From positions 1 through 64,000 of the forward strand of contig JAHBSG010000018.1 of assembly GCA_019639235.1 (NCBI GenBank): 64,000 nt of DNA, given 5' to 3'. A model generated the notes under the pieces. The model was not told the origin of the DNA, ran no database searches, and was given only the letters and a program-made list of their open reading frames with translations. The stretch is from Acidobacteriota bacterium (GTDB taxonomy: Bacteria > Acidobacteriota > Blastocatellia > Pyrinomonadales > Pyrinomonadaceae). The first letter of the stretch is position 1. Each line of letters begins with the position of its first letter. The position numbers and the translations under genes were made by a program. Shown one piece after another: positions 53,460 to 62,125 of the stretch.

Positions 53460-54244
53460 TATTTCACCTTTATAAAATATCGGCCGTTGAAACGATATGT
53501 GATGAAGCGGTCCGTCACCCTGCCCTGCGGTGTCTTTTCGTCCTCGATCACGACCGGGAAACGAAACTCCTTCCGCTCCTCATTGAATTCGAAAAGCTTG
53601 ATCGGCCGCTCAGGCCGGTCAACCACAGAAAAAAAGTCGTACCCAAATCCGACCGAGTTGGTCAACCCCTCGGCGGTTCGGATGAGCTTCGCACTCAGGT
53701 CAAGTTCATCTCCATTGATCTTGATCACTTTGATCGACTGCCCGTGCATCGATGTCGAACCGATGAACGTTGATGTCGCGAGATAGACCGGCCCTTGCCG
53801 CGAACTCACCTGAAATATTTCGGGATAAAACGAACCCGCCGATTCGTCCTCGTCATTCTCGGCCCAGGTAATGACCTTACCGCTCTTGCCTTTGAATTGG
53901 AAAACCGCCGCAAAATCCCGCATCGTCCCGCCCGTTTGCATATCCCACGAATAGATTCGCAGGCGGCCGTCCTTCGAGGTAGCGACGTACATCTCGTCAT
54001 TAAGCCCTTTGAAGCCGTAGGCGAGAACATCGGCACGAGTGCCGTATCGCATCAGCTTTTGCCGAAGCGCATCATTGGCGGCCGAAAGCTTATCTCCGTC
54101 GTAGCCGCCGCCGTAATTGCCAAATCGCGAGATATCCGCCAAGTGGCCGATAAGTTCCTTTTCGATCTCTTCCGGCGTCTGGGCTAGGGACGGGAAGTAC
54201 GCCAAAAGGAAAAGAGAGAATAAGATCGCAAATCTAAGAAACAT
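53459..54244 (-). CDS. Exported protein of unknown function
   Basis: A 261-residue protein with a signal peptide (FAILFSLFLLAYFPSLAQ, ends ~22). The mature N-terminus is predicted helical (TPEEIEKELIGHLADISRFG, then SAANDALRQKLMRYG); the rest is beta-rich (RLRIYSWDMQTGGTMRDFAA, FQVSSRQGPVYLATSTFIGS) and ends in KTPQGRVTDRFITYRFNGRY. Family not recognised. It overlaps the RidA start by 1 bp and starts 31 bp after the amidohydrolase gene, so it belongs to the operon. Confidence 0.6.
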   Translation of the reverse strand: MFLRFAILFSLFLLAYFPSLAQTPEEIEKELIGHLADISRFGNYGGGYDGDKLSAANDALRQKLMRYGTRADVLAYGFKGLNDEMYVATSKDGRLRIYSWDMQTGGTMRDFAAVFQFKGKSGKVITWAENDEDESAGSFYPEIFQVSSRQGPVYLATSTFIGSTSMHGQSIKVIKINGDELDLSAKLIRTAEGLTNSVGFGYDFFSVVDRPERPIKLFEFNEERKEFRFPVVIEDEKTPQGRVTDRFITYRFNGRYFIKVK

Positions 54245-54275
54245 ACTAAACTTCGTTCGAAAGGCATCGCGAGAA

Positions 54276-55145
54276 CTAATCTTGAACGATCGGGCCGTAG
54301 AGATCCGGCCGGCGATCGCGAAAGAACTGCCAAGTGTTCCGGACCTCGCGGATCATTTCCATATCGAGCTCTGCGACGACGAGTTCATCCATGTCACGCG
54401 AGCCCTCGGCAATGATCTGCCCACGCGGGTCGCAGAAATACGATTGCCCGTAAAACTCGCCGATCTTCCACGGAGCCTCTGTGCCGACGCGATTGATCGC
54501 ACCGACAAAGTACCCGTTGGCAACGGCATGTGCGGGCTGCTCAAGCTTCCACAAATACTCCGATAGCCCGGCGACCGTTGCCGATGGATTAAAGATGATC
54601 TCGGCCCCATTGAGGCCCAAACATCGGGCACCTTCCGGAAAATGCCGGTCATAGCAAATGTAAACACCGATTCTGCCGAAGGCTGTATCAAAACACGGAT
54701 AACCGAGATTTCCCGGCCGGAAGTAAAACTTCTCCCAAAAGCCCGGAGCCACGTGCGGGATATGCGTCTTACGATACTTGCCGAGATACTTGCCATCGGC
54801 ATCGATCACCGCCGCGGTGTTGTAATAAATGCCAGCCTGCTCTTCTTCGTAGATCGGCACGACGAGAACCATCCCGTGCTCTTTTGCGACGCTTTGCATT
54901 AACTGCACGGTCGGCCCGTCCGGCACGCGTTCGACCGCCTCGTACCAGCGGGTCTGCTGTTCGGCACAGAAGTAAGGCGTGGTGAAGATCTCCTGAAAAC
55001 AGAGCATCTGCACACCTTGCCTCGCGGCCTCTTCGACAAACCTCATCTGATTGTCGATATTCGCCCGCTTGATCTCTTCGATCGGAGCATCCGCCGGAGC
55101 AACATTATGGGCCTGTATCAGCCCCGCTTTGATTGTTCTTGCCAT
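54276..55145 (-). CDS. Beta-ureidopropionase-like amidohydrolase (nitrilase superfamily)
   Basis: A 289-residue C-N hydrolase with the Glu-Lys-Cys triad E52 (CFQEIF), K126 (KYRKTHIP) and C164 (VYICYDRHFPE). The sequence around them, with GFWEKFYFRPGNLGYP, fits N-carbamoyl-beta-alanine/ureidopropionase and N-carbamoyl amide hydrolases. It should hydrolyse N-carbamoyl-beta-alanine to beta-alanine, CO2 and ammonia. The operon around it supplies the preceding dehydrogenase step but no dihydropyrimidinase was found in the window. Alternative: N-carbamoylputrescine amidase; the cluster favours the pyrimidine role. Confidence 0.88.
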   Translation of the reverse strand: MARTIKAGLIQAHNVAPADAPIEEIKRANIDNQMRFVEEAARQGVQMLCFQEIFTTPYFCAEQQTRWYEAVERVPDGPTVQLMQSVAKEHGMVLVVPIYEEEQAGIYYNTAAVIDADGKYLGKYRKTHIPHVAPGFWEKFYFRPGNLGYPCFDTAFGRIGVYICYDRHFPEGARCLGLNGAEIIFNPSATVAGLSEYLWKLEQPAHAVANGYFVGAINRVGTEAPWKIGEFYGQSYFCDPRGQIIAEGSRDMDELVVAELDMEMIREVRNTWQFFRDRRPDLYGPIVQD

Positions 55146-55149
55146 TCTT

Positions 55150-55758
55150 CTACTTAATATTGACCCGAAGCTCGTTTGATTTGATAGATGTTGAAATGGG
55201 AATACTCATCCCGTCTTGAATTTCTGTTCCTGTCCGAAACCGCATCAAAAAATAAAGCGTGTAACCGCCCTTCTTTGCTACAGAAAACACTTCACTCACG
55301 GGATAAATACTTGATATCTGATGTGCCCAGCAAAGTCCCGCGAGATTTACGCGAAAGGCCTTCTTTTCGCCCGCTTTTACGTCAAGAGCGGTGTCATCAC
55401 GATAAAACGTAATGATAGGTCCCTCTCGTTCAACGTTCGTCTCGTCAAGGTCGTTTTTGCACCGTCCGACGTTTGATGAGTAATCCTTGTGAAAACTAAA
55501 AGGCGCATAGTAGGCTCCATTCCTCATGGTCGGGGAATCCTCTCCCCGTGTTCCATCATCAAGTCTAAAGCTTGTGTCCGACGGCAACGCAACCTGTTCG
55601 CTTGAACGATTTTCTATACTGATATTCACCGTTGCGGGTGAACCTTTTGTCCAAATTTCATGCTCGGCTGAAATCGTGAGAGCAATATTCGGAACCCGCT
55701 GCCCATATAGGGATGAAATTCCACAAAATAGAAAGACAAGCGTAAAAAGCTTCTTCAT
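55150..55758 (-). CDS. Exported beta-sandwich-like protein of unknown function
   Basis: A 202-residue protein with signal peptide (KLFTLVFLFCGISSLYGQ, ends ~20) and an Ig-like pattern (IALTISAEHEIWTKGSPATV, SIENRSSEQVALPSD, then AGEKKAFRVNLAGLCWAHQI). It resembles generic exported domains that follow a gain-of-strand Ig-like layout. It lies 4 bp before the amidohydrolase and 12 bp after the NCS1 permease. No function assigned. Confidence 0.6.
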   Translation of the reverse strand: MKKLFTLVFLFCGISSLYGQRVPNIALTISAEHEIWTKGSPATVNISIENRSSEQVALPSDTSFRLDDGTRGEDSPTMRNGAYYAPFSFHKDYSSNVGRCKNDLDETNVEREGPIITFYRDDTALDVKAGEKKAFRVNLAGLCWAHQISSIYPVSEVFSVAKKGGYTLYFLMRFRTGTEIQDGMSIPISTSIKSNELRVNIK

Positions 55759-55770
55759 TGCTTAGTTCAC

Positions 55771-57306
55771 TCAATTACTCGGACGGCGCTTATTGGCCAT
55801 GAGCACATAATACAACACAAACGCCAGACCGAAAGTAACAAACCACGCGTAGGTGTAAAGCGTATCAAAGAAACCCGCGTCGGCAGCTTGCCCGCCGGGC
55901 GTTGTCGCGGCTCTCAGAAATCCCGGTACGACCGGTGCGATGGCCAGTGCCAATGCCGCAACTGCTCGCCAGTTAAAACCGTCCGCGTACGAGTAAATGC
56001 CGTCCGTTTTGTAAAGTTCGGCGAGTTCGATTCGGCGGCGTTTGATCAGCCAATAGTCGCAGATCAAAATACCGCCGATAGCCCCCATCAGGCCCGAATA
56101 CCCGATCAGCCAGGTGAAGATATAAGCACCCATCGAAGAGAGCAATTGCCAGGGCATCATCAAAATGCCGATCACGGCCGTTATCAACCCGCCGGTCACA
56201 TAGCTGATCCGCTTCGGGTCAAGATTCGAGAAATCATTCGATGGCGAGACTACGTTCGCCGCCATGTTTGTCGTGAGCTGAGCGACAAATATCACGACCA
56301 TCGCGAACAAAATAACGAACACGTTGTCGAATTTCTTGATGAGCTGCACCGGATCGGCTATCGCTTCGCCGTAAATGATAACTGTGGCACTCGTGACAGC
56401 AACTCCGATGAATGCAAAAGCCGTCATCGTGAGCGGCAACCCGAGAGCCTGCCCAAGCATTTGCGAACGCTGGCTCTTCGCATAACGGGTGAAGTCCGGA
56501 ATGTTCAAACTTAGCGTCGCCCAATAGCCGACCGAGGCGGTCAATGTGGCGGGAAAGATCGCCCAAAAATCAGCTTGCGTTGCCTGCAGTGCGGTCGTCC
56601 CCGAAAGTACATTGCCAAGCCCGCCCGCCGCACTCGAAGCCCAGATAAGCAGGATCAGCCCGCCGAGCAGGAGTAGCGGTGCCGCCCACGACTCGAGATG
56701 CTTTATGCCTTCGATGCCGCGTAAAATAATGACGACCTGAATTCCCCAAAACAGAAAGAAAGAGATCCACGTGTGCACCGGATTGCCTGCTATTACGCCG
56801 CCGATCTCAGTCCAGCCGCCCCACAAAGCCGCGAGCAATGCGTCGATCGCCGTTCCGCCGATCCACGTTTGAATACCGAACCAGCCGCACGCGACCACCG
56901 CACGCAGCATAGCCGGAATATTCGCGCCTTTCGTCCCAAACGAAGCCCGCAGCAAGACCGGAAATGAGATGCCGTACTTCGTGCCGGCGTGTGCATTTAG
57001 CACCATCGGAACGAGTACGATGCAGTTACCGAGAAGGATGGTCAGCATCGCCTGCCACCACGTCATTCCTTGGGCGATCAGGCTTCCGCCGAGCATATAC
57101 GTCGTGATGACGACGCTCATCCCGATCCAAAGAGCGGCAATGTTCCACGTGGACCACGTCCGCTGGCCGATCGTCGTCGGAGCAAGGTCGGCATTCCACA
57201 ACGGCGATGCTGATACGTCCTCGTTCAACTCGATGGATTCCCTCGTTTCTTTGGACATTGTTTTGCTAGGTTGTTGGTCCGTCCGATCTGCGGTTGATGC
57301 CGTCAT
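55771..57306 (-). CDS. NCS1-family nucleobase:cation symporter
   Basis: A 511-residue permease with about 12 TM helices. NCS1 features: SPLWNADLAPTTIGQRTWST (~33-52), AGTKYGISFPVLLRASFGTK (~106-125), AVVACGWFGIQTWIGG, GYWATLSLNIPDFTRYAKSQ, TNMAANVVSPSNDFSNLDPK and GAIGGILICDYWLIKRRRIE. NCS1 proteins import hydantoins, uracil, cytosine, allantoin or thiamine precursors. As the first gene of the pyrimidine operon, uracil/thymine or hydantoin uptake is the best inference. The N-terminus ESIELNEDVSASPLW fits the family. Confidence 0.92.
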   Translation of the reverse strand: MTASTADRTDQQPSKTMSKETRESIELNEDVSASPLWNADLAPTTIGQRTWSTWNIAALWIGMSVVITTYMLGGSLIAQGMTWWQAMLTILLGNCIVLVPMVLNAHAGTKYGISFPVLLRASFGTKGANIPAMLRAVVACGWFGIQTWIGGTAIDALLAALWGGWTEIGGVIAGNPVHTWISFFLFWGIQVVIILRGIEGIKHLESWAAPLLLLGGLILLIWASSAAGGLGNVLSGTTALQATQADFWAIFPATLTASVGYWATLSLNIPDFTRYAKSQRSQMLGQALGLPLTMTAFAFIGVAVTSATVIIYGEAIADPVQLIKKFDNVFVILFAMVVIFVAQLTTNMAANVVSPSNDFSNLDPKRISYVTGGLITAVIGILMMPWQLLSSMGAYIFTWLIGYSGLMGAIGGILICDYWLIKRRRIELAELYKTDGIYSYADGFNWRAVAALALAIAPVVPGFLRAATTPGGQAADAGFFDTLYTYAWFVTFGLAFVLYYVLMANKRRPSN

Positions 57307-57426
57307 TGAAGCGTGTTGCCCTGAAAGCCTGAGCCACGACCCTTATTCGGCAGACCTCACGACATCCGCGTTGCCTATTGACTTTGAGGTTAGGCGGATG
57401 TACGTTAGGGCTCACATTCCAATCTA

Positions 57427-57433
57427 GAGGAGC
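57427..57433 (+). promoter_or_regulatory. Strong ribosome binding site of the REPNT gene
   Basis: AGAGGAG sits 6 bp before the ATG at 57440 and decides the start of a very short gene. Confidence 0.7.
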
Positions 57434-57439
57434 AACACC

Positions 57440-57610
57440 ATGAGCAATCCGCGCGAACCGAACACGATGGACGAAACTGATGAACACGCACTCCGCGAAC
57501 CGAATACCCGTGAGCCAAATACAAGTGAATCCGACTCGCTGAATCTCACTTCGCGTGAGCCAAATACTCGTGAGCCGAACACTCGCGAGCCGAACACAAA
57601 GGAACAGTAG
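57440..57610 (+). CDS. 56-residue REPNT-repeat peptide gene
   Basis: A short + strand frame encodes a peptide containing six REPNT pentapeptides, in two blocks (residues 5-28 and 39-53), separated by an acidic/Ser region (SESDSLNLTS), and ending KEQ. The repeats use different synonymous codons (CGC/CGT, GAA/GAG, CCG/CCA, AAC/AAT), a sign of selection on the protein. A strong ribosome binding site precedes the ATG. The product is hydrophilic and probably disordered, without signal or TM. No family recognised. It diverges from the NCS1 operon (134 bp away) and converges with the TPR gene, whose stop is 8 bp beyond. The opposite strand also happens to be open (57424-57615) but has no such support. 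Confidence 0.75.
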   Translation: MSNPREPNTMDETDEHALREPNTREPNTSESDSLNLTSREPNTREPNTREPNTKEQ

Positions 57611-57618
57611 ATCACTGA

Positions 57619-59220
57619 TCATCCGCCGAGCCCGATCCGCTCCATGAGCGGCTGCCATCGGCCATCGCCAACCAGATTCGCAAACCGCGGATCGACCTTT
57701 GCGTGCGTCACGCCGGGGTCGCGGACCTCGACAGCGCGTTCAAGCCACGCGAACGCCTCGTCCGCCTCGCCGCGGAAGGCATGTACTTCCGCGATCTGAA
57801 ACGCGTCACCGACAGTGGCTTCTGTTTTCAATCGCTTGAGTGCCGAGTCTGAAGCTGCTGTATTTCCCTCACGATGTTCGATCATCGCCATCGCCCAGTC
57901 CTTCCAGAACTCATCCCGCTCGGCATTCGCATGTTCTTTCGCCCGAACGGAATTCCCACGATCAAGCACAACAAGAGCCAGCAATGCATTGGTGGCTACA
58001 CCGCTTGTCGGCATTTCGAGCGACCGCAAAAAAGCAGTCTCGGCCTGCTCGAGAAGGCCTGCCGAATGGCAAAGCAATCCAAGGTTGTGCCAAACGGGAG
58101 CGCTAAGAGGATCATGGTCAAGTACCCGTTGGCTGAGCTCGAGAGCTCGGTCAAAGTTACCTAACTTGTAAGCAAGAACGCTTGCGCCGTCGAGTGCCGT
58201 CGCACTCCCCGGGGCGATCTCCAATGCGCGTTCGTAAGAGGCTTCCGCTGCCTTTAGATCCCAATCGTTTGCACCTCGGATCCGGCCGAGTTGGGCGTGG
58301 GCCTCGGCAAGTTCGGGCTCAAGCTGCAAAGCCTTCTCGACCGCTTCGCGTGACAATGCAAATGCCTCATCGGTGGGTAACCATGATTTTCCGGCACAGA
58401 TCGAATAAGCCCTCGAAAGCTCCGCCCAACACAAGGCGAAACCCGGATCTATCTCAAGGGCACGCGTGAAAAACTCGATCGCCGATTCGGCATTCTCACG
58501 CGTAAACAAACCAAGGTGATAGCGGCCCATCAACATCAGGCGATACGCCTCCGGGTCGTCCGCACGGCCGCGCACTGCTTCGGCAACATCCGATTCGACC
58601 TCATCGATCGGTATCTGTTCGGGCTCGATGCCAAGCAGCAACCCACGAAGTTCCTGCACGACGGATTGTGCGATGTCGTCCTGAACCGCGAAGATATCCT
58701 CCAGCGTTCGATCATAGGTCTCGGACCAAAGCTGAAAGCCATCACTGGCCTTTACGAGACTCACAGCTATCCGAACCCGTTCTCCAGCCGAACGAACGCT
58801 CCCTTCAAAGACCGTTGCAACTCCGAGAGCACGTCCGATCTCAATTACCGTCGTCTTTTCATTCTTGAATGAAAAAGCCGATGTACGCGCAGCAACCTGT
58901 AGGCCTTCAATCTTCGAGAGTACGTTCAAAAGTTCCTCTGCAAGGCCGTCCGAAAAGTAATCTCCGTCACCACTCGGGCTCAGGTTGCGGAACGGGATGA
59001 CCGCGATCGAGTTGAGCGGTGGTTGGTCTCCCAGGGTTGGTGTTGAAAGCCGAACGGTCGGCTGATCGGCGATCGTGGAAAGAGCCATGACCGCGGTTAC
59101 GGGCTCGACCGAGAATGATGGGCTACTCGATGGCCCTTCGAGCAGTACGGAACCGTCGTCCAGGCAATAGCTCAACGAGTCGTCAAAGTAATTTCTTCGG
59201 CATTCGGGGCAGCGTTTCAT
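57619..59220 (-). CDS. Zinc-ribbon, TolB-like and TPR protein (cyclase-associated type)
   Basis: A 533-residue cytosolic protein. N-terminal zinc-ribbon-like C4-x2-C7 ... C19 (KRCPECRRNYFDDSLSYCLD); Ser/Thr-rich linker; a TolB N-terminal-like domain ~70-190 (IAVIPFRNLSPSGDGDYFSD, then GLAEELLNVLSKIEGLQVAA and VFEGSVRSAGERVRIAVSLV); TPR units ~225-470 (AIEFFTRALEIDPGFALCWA, ASYERALEIAPGSATALDGA, ALELSQRVLDHDPLSAPVWH). These sit behind cyclase, kinase or winged-helix domains in many acidobacterial signalling proteins; here no effector domain is present. Probably a scaffold or regulator; role unknown. Convergent with the REPNT gene. Confidence 0.82.
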   Translation of the reverse strand: MKRCPECRRNYFDDSLSYCLDDGSVLLEGPSSSPSFSVEPVTAVMALSTIADQPTVRLSTPTLGDQPPLNSIAVIPFRNLSPSGDGDYFSDGLAEELLNVLSKIEGLQVAARTSAFSFKNEKTTVIEIGRALGVATVFEGSVRSAGERVRIAVSLVKASDGFQLWSETYDRTLEDIFAVQDDIAQSVVQELRGLLLGIEPEQIPIDEVESDVAEAVRGRADDPEAYRLMLMGRYHLGLFTRENAESAIEFFTRALEIDPGFALCWAELSRAYSICAGKSWLPTDEAFALSREAVEKALQLEPELAEAHAQLGRIRGANDWDLKAAEASYERALEIAPGSATALDGASVLAYKLGNFDRALELSQRVLDHDPLSAPVWHNLGLLCHSAGLLEQAETAFLRSLEMPTSGVATNALLALVVLDRGNSVRAKEHANAERDEFWKDWAMAMIEHREGNTAASDSALKRLKTEATVGDAFQIAEVHAFRGEADEAFAWLERAVEVRDPGVTHAKVDPRFANLVGDGRWQPLMERIGLGG

Positions 59221-59250
59221 AAGCGGCGAACGCCGATAGTATAGCCCAAG

Positions 59251-60066
59251 TCACCCGAAAAGCTGCCATTTTATGCGCGTGTAGGCGACCCGAAATCCGT
59301 TCTTCTGAGCGTTCTTTTGCGATTGGCTTCCCGGTGCGGCACCCATCATCGCAAGCTTGCAGCCGCGGAAGGCAGCAAAGCGGAGGCGGTCGGTCAGCAA
59401 GGCATTCTGAGCACCGCGGTTGCGGCCCTCCGGAATGGTGCTTGCTCCTGCAAGGATGCACATTTCGCCGTAAATGAAGAGCATTCCGGTCGCGATCGGA
59501 CGGCCCGCGAGCTCCGCCAGATAAGGGAACGCGCCATCGCATCTCGCACTGATCCGGCCAAAGTTCAACATGAAATCCGCCAGCCCTTCGTGTTCGGTCG
59601 CCCAGCCGGAAGCAGACGTTTGCGCCCAGAGGTCGGCCTCATCGTCGGAAATGCCCCGTGTCGTGAGTTCCGGTGCCCGACTTCGTCCCTCAGCGATCTC
59701 GCTGCCAAGTTCTCTGTAAAGCATCGTGGTCAACTCTATCGGACGATAACCGCGTTCGCCGAGCAGCGTGAGGATCGAAGGATCAGCCATCGGGCTTACT
59801 TCATGAAAGACCGGGGACTCGCGATCCTCAAAAAAAGTCTCGAGCTCATCCAGGTGCTCGCGCGTCGCTTCCTCAAAAATACCAAGGCCGAACGTCTGCG
59901 TCAGCGGCGACTCCGCCCCGTCAAACATCGCATAGGCTCCGCCGACCTCGATCCACGCGGCACCGCTCTCCGGCTCAAGCCGGGCCCGCGTCTTAACAAA
60001 ATCCGAATTCGCCCGAGCCTCCGTCCTCTCGAGCCGTTGTGCTAATTCCAGGTCTGAATAGATCAT
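59251..60066 (-). CDS. GNAT-type acetyltransferase, two-domain
   Basis: A 271-residue protein with an N-terminal domain (~1-120) and a C-terminal GNAT core (~125-271). Motif A-like GRPIATGMLFIYGEMCILAG is followed by EGRNRGAQNALLTDRLRFAA, with NRGAQ matching the R/Q-x-x-G-x-A pyrophosphate loop, and motif B GSQSQKNAQKNGFRVAYTRI. Substrate not known. Its ATG overlaps the stop of the APC permease by four bases (ATGA), so translation is coupled; an amine or amino acid substrate is plausible. Confidence 0.8.
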   Translation of the reverse strand: MIYSDLELAQRLERTEARANSDFVKTRARLEPESGAAWIEVGGAYAMFDGAESPLTQTFGLGIFEEATREHLDELETFFEDRESPVFHEVSPMADPSILTLLGERGYRPIELTTMLYRELGSEIAEGRSRAPELTTRGISDDEADLWAQTSASGWATEHEGLADFMLNFGRISARCDGAFPYLAELAGRPIATGMLFIYGEMCILAGASTIPEGRNRGAQNALLTDRLRFAAFRGCKLAMMGAAPGSQSQKNAQKNGFRVAYTRIKWQLFG

Positions 60067-61409
60067 TGAGATACCCGTTTCAAAAGACGATATGCGGGGT
60101 AGAAAAGGGCAACGATGCCCAGAGCGATAAGGCTGTTGACCGGATTGCTGACCAAATAACCAACCAAAAAAACGACGGCTACGAGAAGGACGAACCCCGG
60201 CAGCACGGGGTAACCGTATGCTTTGAACGGTCTATTCAGGCCGGGTTCTTTTCTTCGAAGCACGAAAAGAGCAAGATATACGGCCCCATCGCCGATGATC
60301 GCAAAGAGAGCGGTCATCGCGAGCAGCGACTCAAAGCTGCCACTCAGTGCCGCCAGCGAACCGAAAACCATAAGAAAAGCGAGCGCGATCGACGGCGTTC
60401 CGCCCTTGTTTACGCTCGCAAACTGCCGCGGAAGCAGACCGTCGCGGGCCATCGCAAACGGCACCCTCGGGCCATAAAGCAAGATCGCATTGACGATCCC
60501 GATGGTGGTCACGATGCCGAACACCGTTACCGCGACCGCACCGCCCGAGCCGAATACACGATCCGCGACATCAGCGCCTGCCACCTTCGACTCGGCCATC
60601 TCTGTCAGCGGCAGGACATACATAAATGCCGCGTGTATCGCTAGATATGCGACAGAAACCAAAATGATACCGGTAAACATCGACCGTGGAACGTTCCGGG
60701 CCGGGTCGGTGTGTTCCTCTGAGAAATAGACGCTGGAGTACCAACCCGCGTACGATTCGTTCACGATCTGGAACGAAAGCATCACGGCTGCAAAAAGAGC
60801 GAAATACGAATCAAAGCGAACGATCTGCTCATTCGCCGGGTTCTCTGTCCCGCCACTGTACACAAAACACGCTGCGACAAATCCGGCAAACAACAGCATC
60901 TTGAGCGTGCTGATGAGCTTTTGCGAGAGGTCGCCTTCGCGGAGGCCGAGCCAGTTAAGCAAGCCAAAAACGATGATCGGAACGATAGCGATCACATTCT
61001 CATAACCCTGCAGCGTTGGGAAAAGGGAGCAGAAGAACTCACTCGACACGATCGCGAGATATGCGACCGCGCAGACGTTGATGATCAGGTCGTTCATTCC
61101 TCCGGCAAAGCCGATGAATTCACCGTAGGCCCGCCGGAGAAAAACATACCCGCCGCCTGCCTCGGGAAGCATCGTACCGAGCTCGGCATAGCTATTGGCC
61201 CCCATCAACGCCCAGATCGCCCCAAGAGCAAGCACGCCGATGACCAGCCATTCGCTGCCAAGATGGCCAGCAAGCATACCTGCAGTTCGAATGACCGAAC
61301 CACCGATGACGGCGCCGATGACGATCGCCACGCCAAAGCCGATGCCAAGTATTTTTAGAAGATGGTTTGACGCCGCTGGGCGAGCGTCGGATACAAGCGA
61401 ATTGTCCAT
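60063..61409 (-). CDS. APC-family amino acid/amine permease
   Basis: A 448-residue permease (ATG at 61409, MDNSLVSDARP; the longer frame to 61532 is non-coding in look). About 12 TM helices; the substrate/cation site GFGVAIVIGAVIGGSVIRTA (~27-46) has the APC GxG-I-x-G-S pattern, and LLPRQFASVNKGGTPSIALA is typical of the loop before TM9. It imports an amino acid or related compound; substrate unknown. Overlaps the acetyltransferase start by 4 bp. Confidence 0.88.
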   Translation of the reverse strand: MDNSLVSDARPAASNHLLKILGIGFGVAIVIGAVIGGSVIRTAGMLAGHLGSEWLVIGVLALGAIWALMGANSYAELGTMLPEAGGGYVFLRRAYGEFIGFAGGMNDLIINVCAVAYLAIVSSEFFCSLFPTLQGYENVIAIVPIIVFGLLNWLGLREGDLSQKLISTLKMLLFAGFVAACFVYSGGTENPANEQIVRFDSYFALFAAVMLSFQIVNESYAGWYSSVYFSEEHTDPARNVPRSMFTGIILVSVAYLAIHAAFMYVLPLTEMAESKVAGADVADRVFGSGGAVAVTVFGIVTTIGIVNAILLYGPRVPFAMARDGLLPRQFASVNKGGTPSIALAFLMVFGSLAALSGSFESLLAMTALFAIIGDGAVYLALFVLRRKEPGLNRPFKAYGYPVLPGFVLLVAVVFLVGYLVSNPVNSLIALGIVALFYPAYRLLKRVSQ

Positions 61410-61666
61410 CAATGTCGACGGCCGAACAGGCCTTAATTCTGCACAAAACGTCAAAACCTGTCTTTCTAAGGCAAGAGTTACCCCGGTCTCCGGCCAGGCT
61501 GGCCAGACGTATGCCCGAATCCGCAAGGCCAACTCCGTAAACCTATGCTATCGCTGGGAAAGCTTAGGGCAAGACCGAGCCTTAGCCGAGATGCAGCGGT
61601 TCTGCCCACGGCGGAATAGAAAAACGGCCATCTGTTGGCTCTTATCGCGATCGCCAAGTTGGTGAG

Positions 61667-62116
61667 CTAATCGTTCTTAGTTCGGCCCGCAATGTTGCAA
61701 GTATCGCCTTCCGGTATACAGATATCACCGCACGGTTTCGTGCCTGCCTGGCAGCCCCCGGCCCCTGGCTTCAGGCTGTCACCCTCGGCGGGCGGCGAAT
61801 CCCGGAACAGCTGAACGTTGATCATCACGACACACTTGGTCGAAGCTACGATATTGAAAGCGTCTTTATAATCGCCCCTTGAGTCGGTCCAGCCCTGAAG
61901 CTTGATCACGCGGTTAAAGGAGATCACATTGATGTGCGAGAGTTGCCCGGCCAGGTCTCCATGTGCCTTGAACTTGGCATAGATCTCCTCGACCAATTGA
62001 GCATCGGTTACAGACTCGCACTGAGCGTAGGCTGGCCGCTCGTAAGCGGAAACTGTCATGAGCAAAAGGCCGAAGCATATTGCCAAAATGATTTCGATCG
62101 GTCGTTTAATTTTCAT
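61667..62116 (-). CDS. BON-domain-like exported protein
   Basis: A 149-residue protein with signal peptide (IEIILAICFGLLLMTVSAYE, cleavage after ~YAQ). Core DAQLVEEIYAKFKAHG followed by SHINVISFNRVIKLQGWTDS and DYKDAFNIVASTKCVVMINV is a BON-like fold (lipid- or surface-binding). A Cys-rich tail GAGGCQAGTKPCGDICIPEG ends the protein. Starts 9 bp after the PD40 gene; a BON role in the envelope is inference. Confidence 0.7.
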   Translation of the reverse strand: MKIKRPIEIILAICFGLLLMTVSAYERPAYAQCESVTDAQLVEEIYAKFKAHGDLAGQLSHINVISFNRVIKLQGWTDSRGDYKDAFNIVASTKCVVMINVQLFRDSPPAEGDSLKPGAGGCQAGTKPCGDICIPEGDTCNIAGRTKND

Positions 62117-62125
62117 TCTCTCCCT

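Noticed and set aside
57424..57615. Minus-strand frame opposite the REPNT gene (FGSRVFGSR repeats)
   Set aside because: It is the reverse-complement reading of the REPNT repeats, with no ribosome binding site; codon variation favours the + strand.
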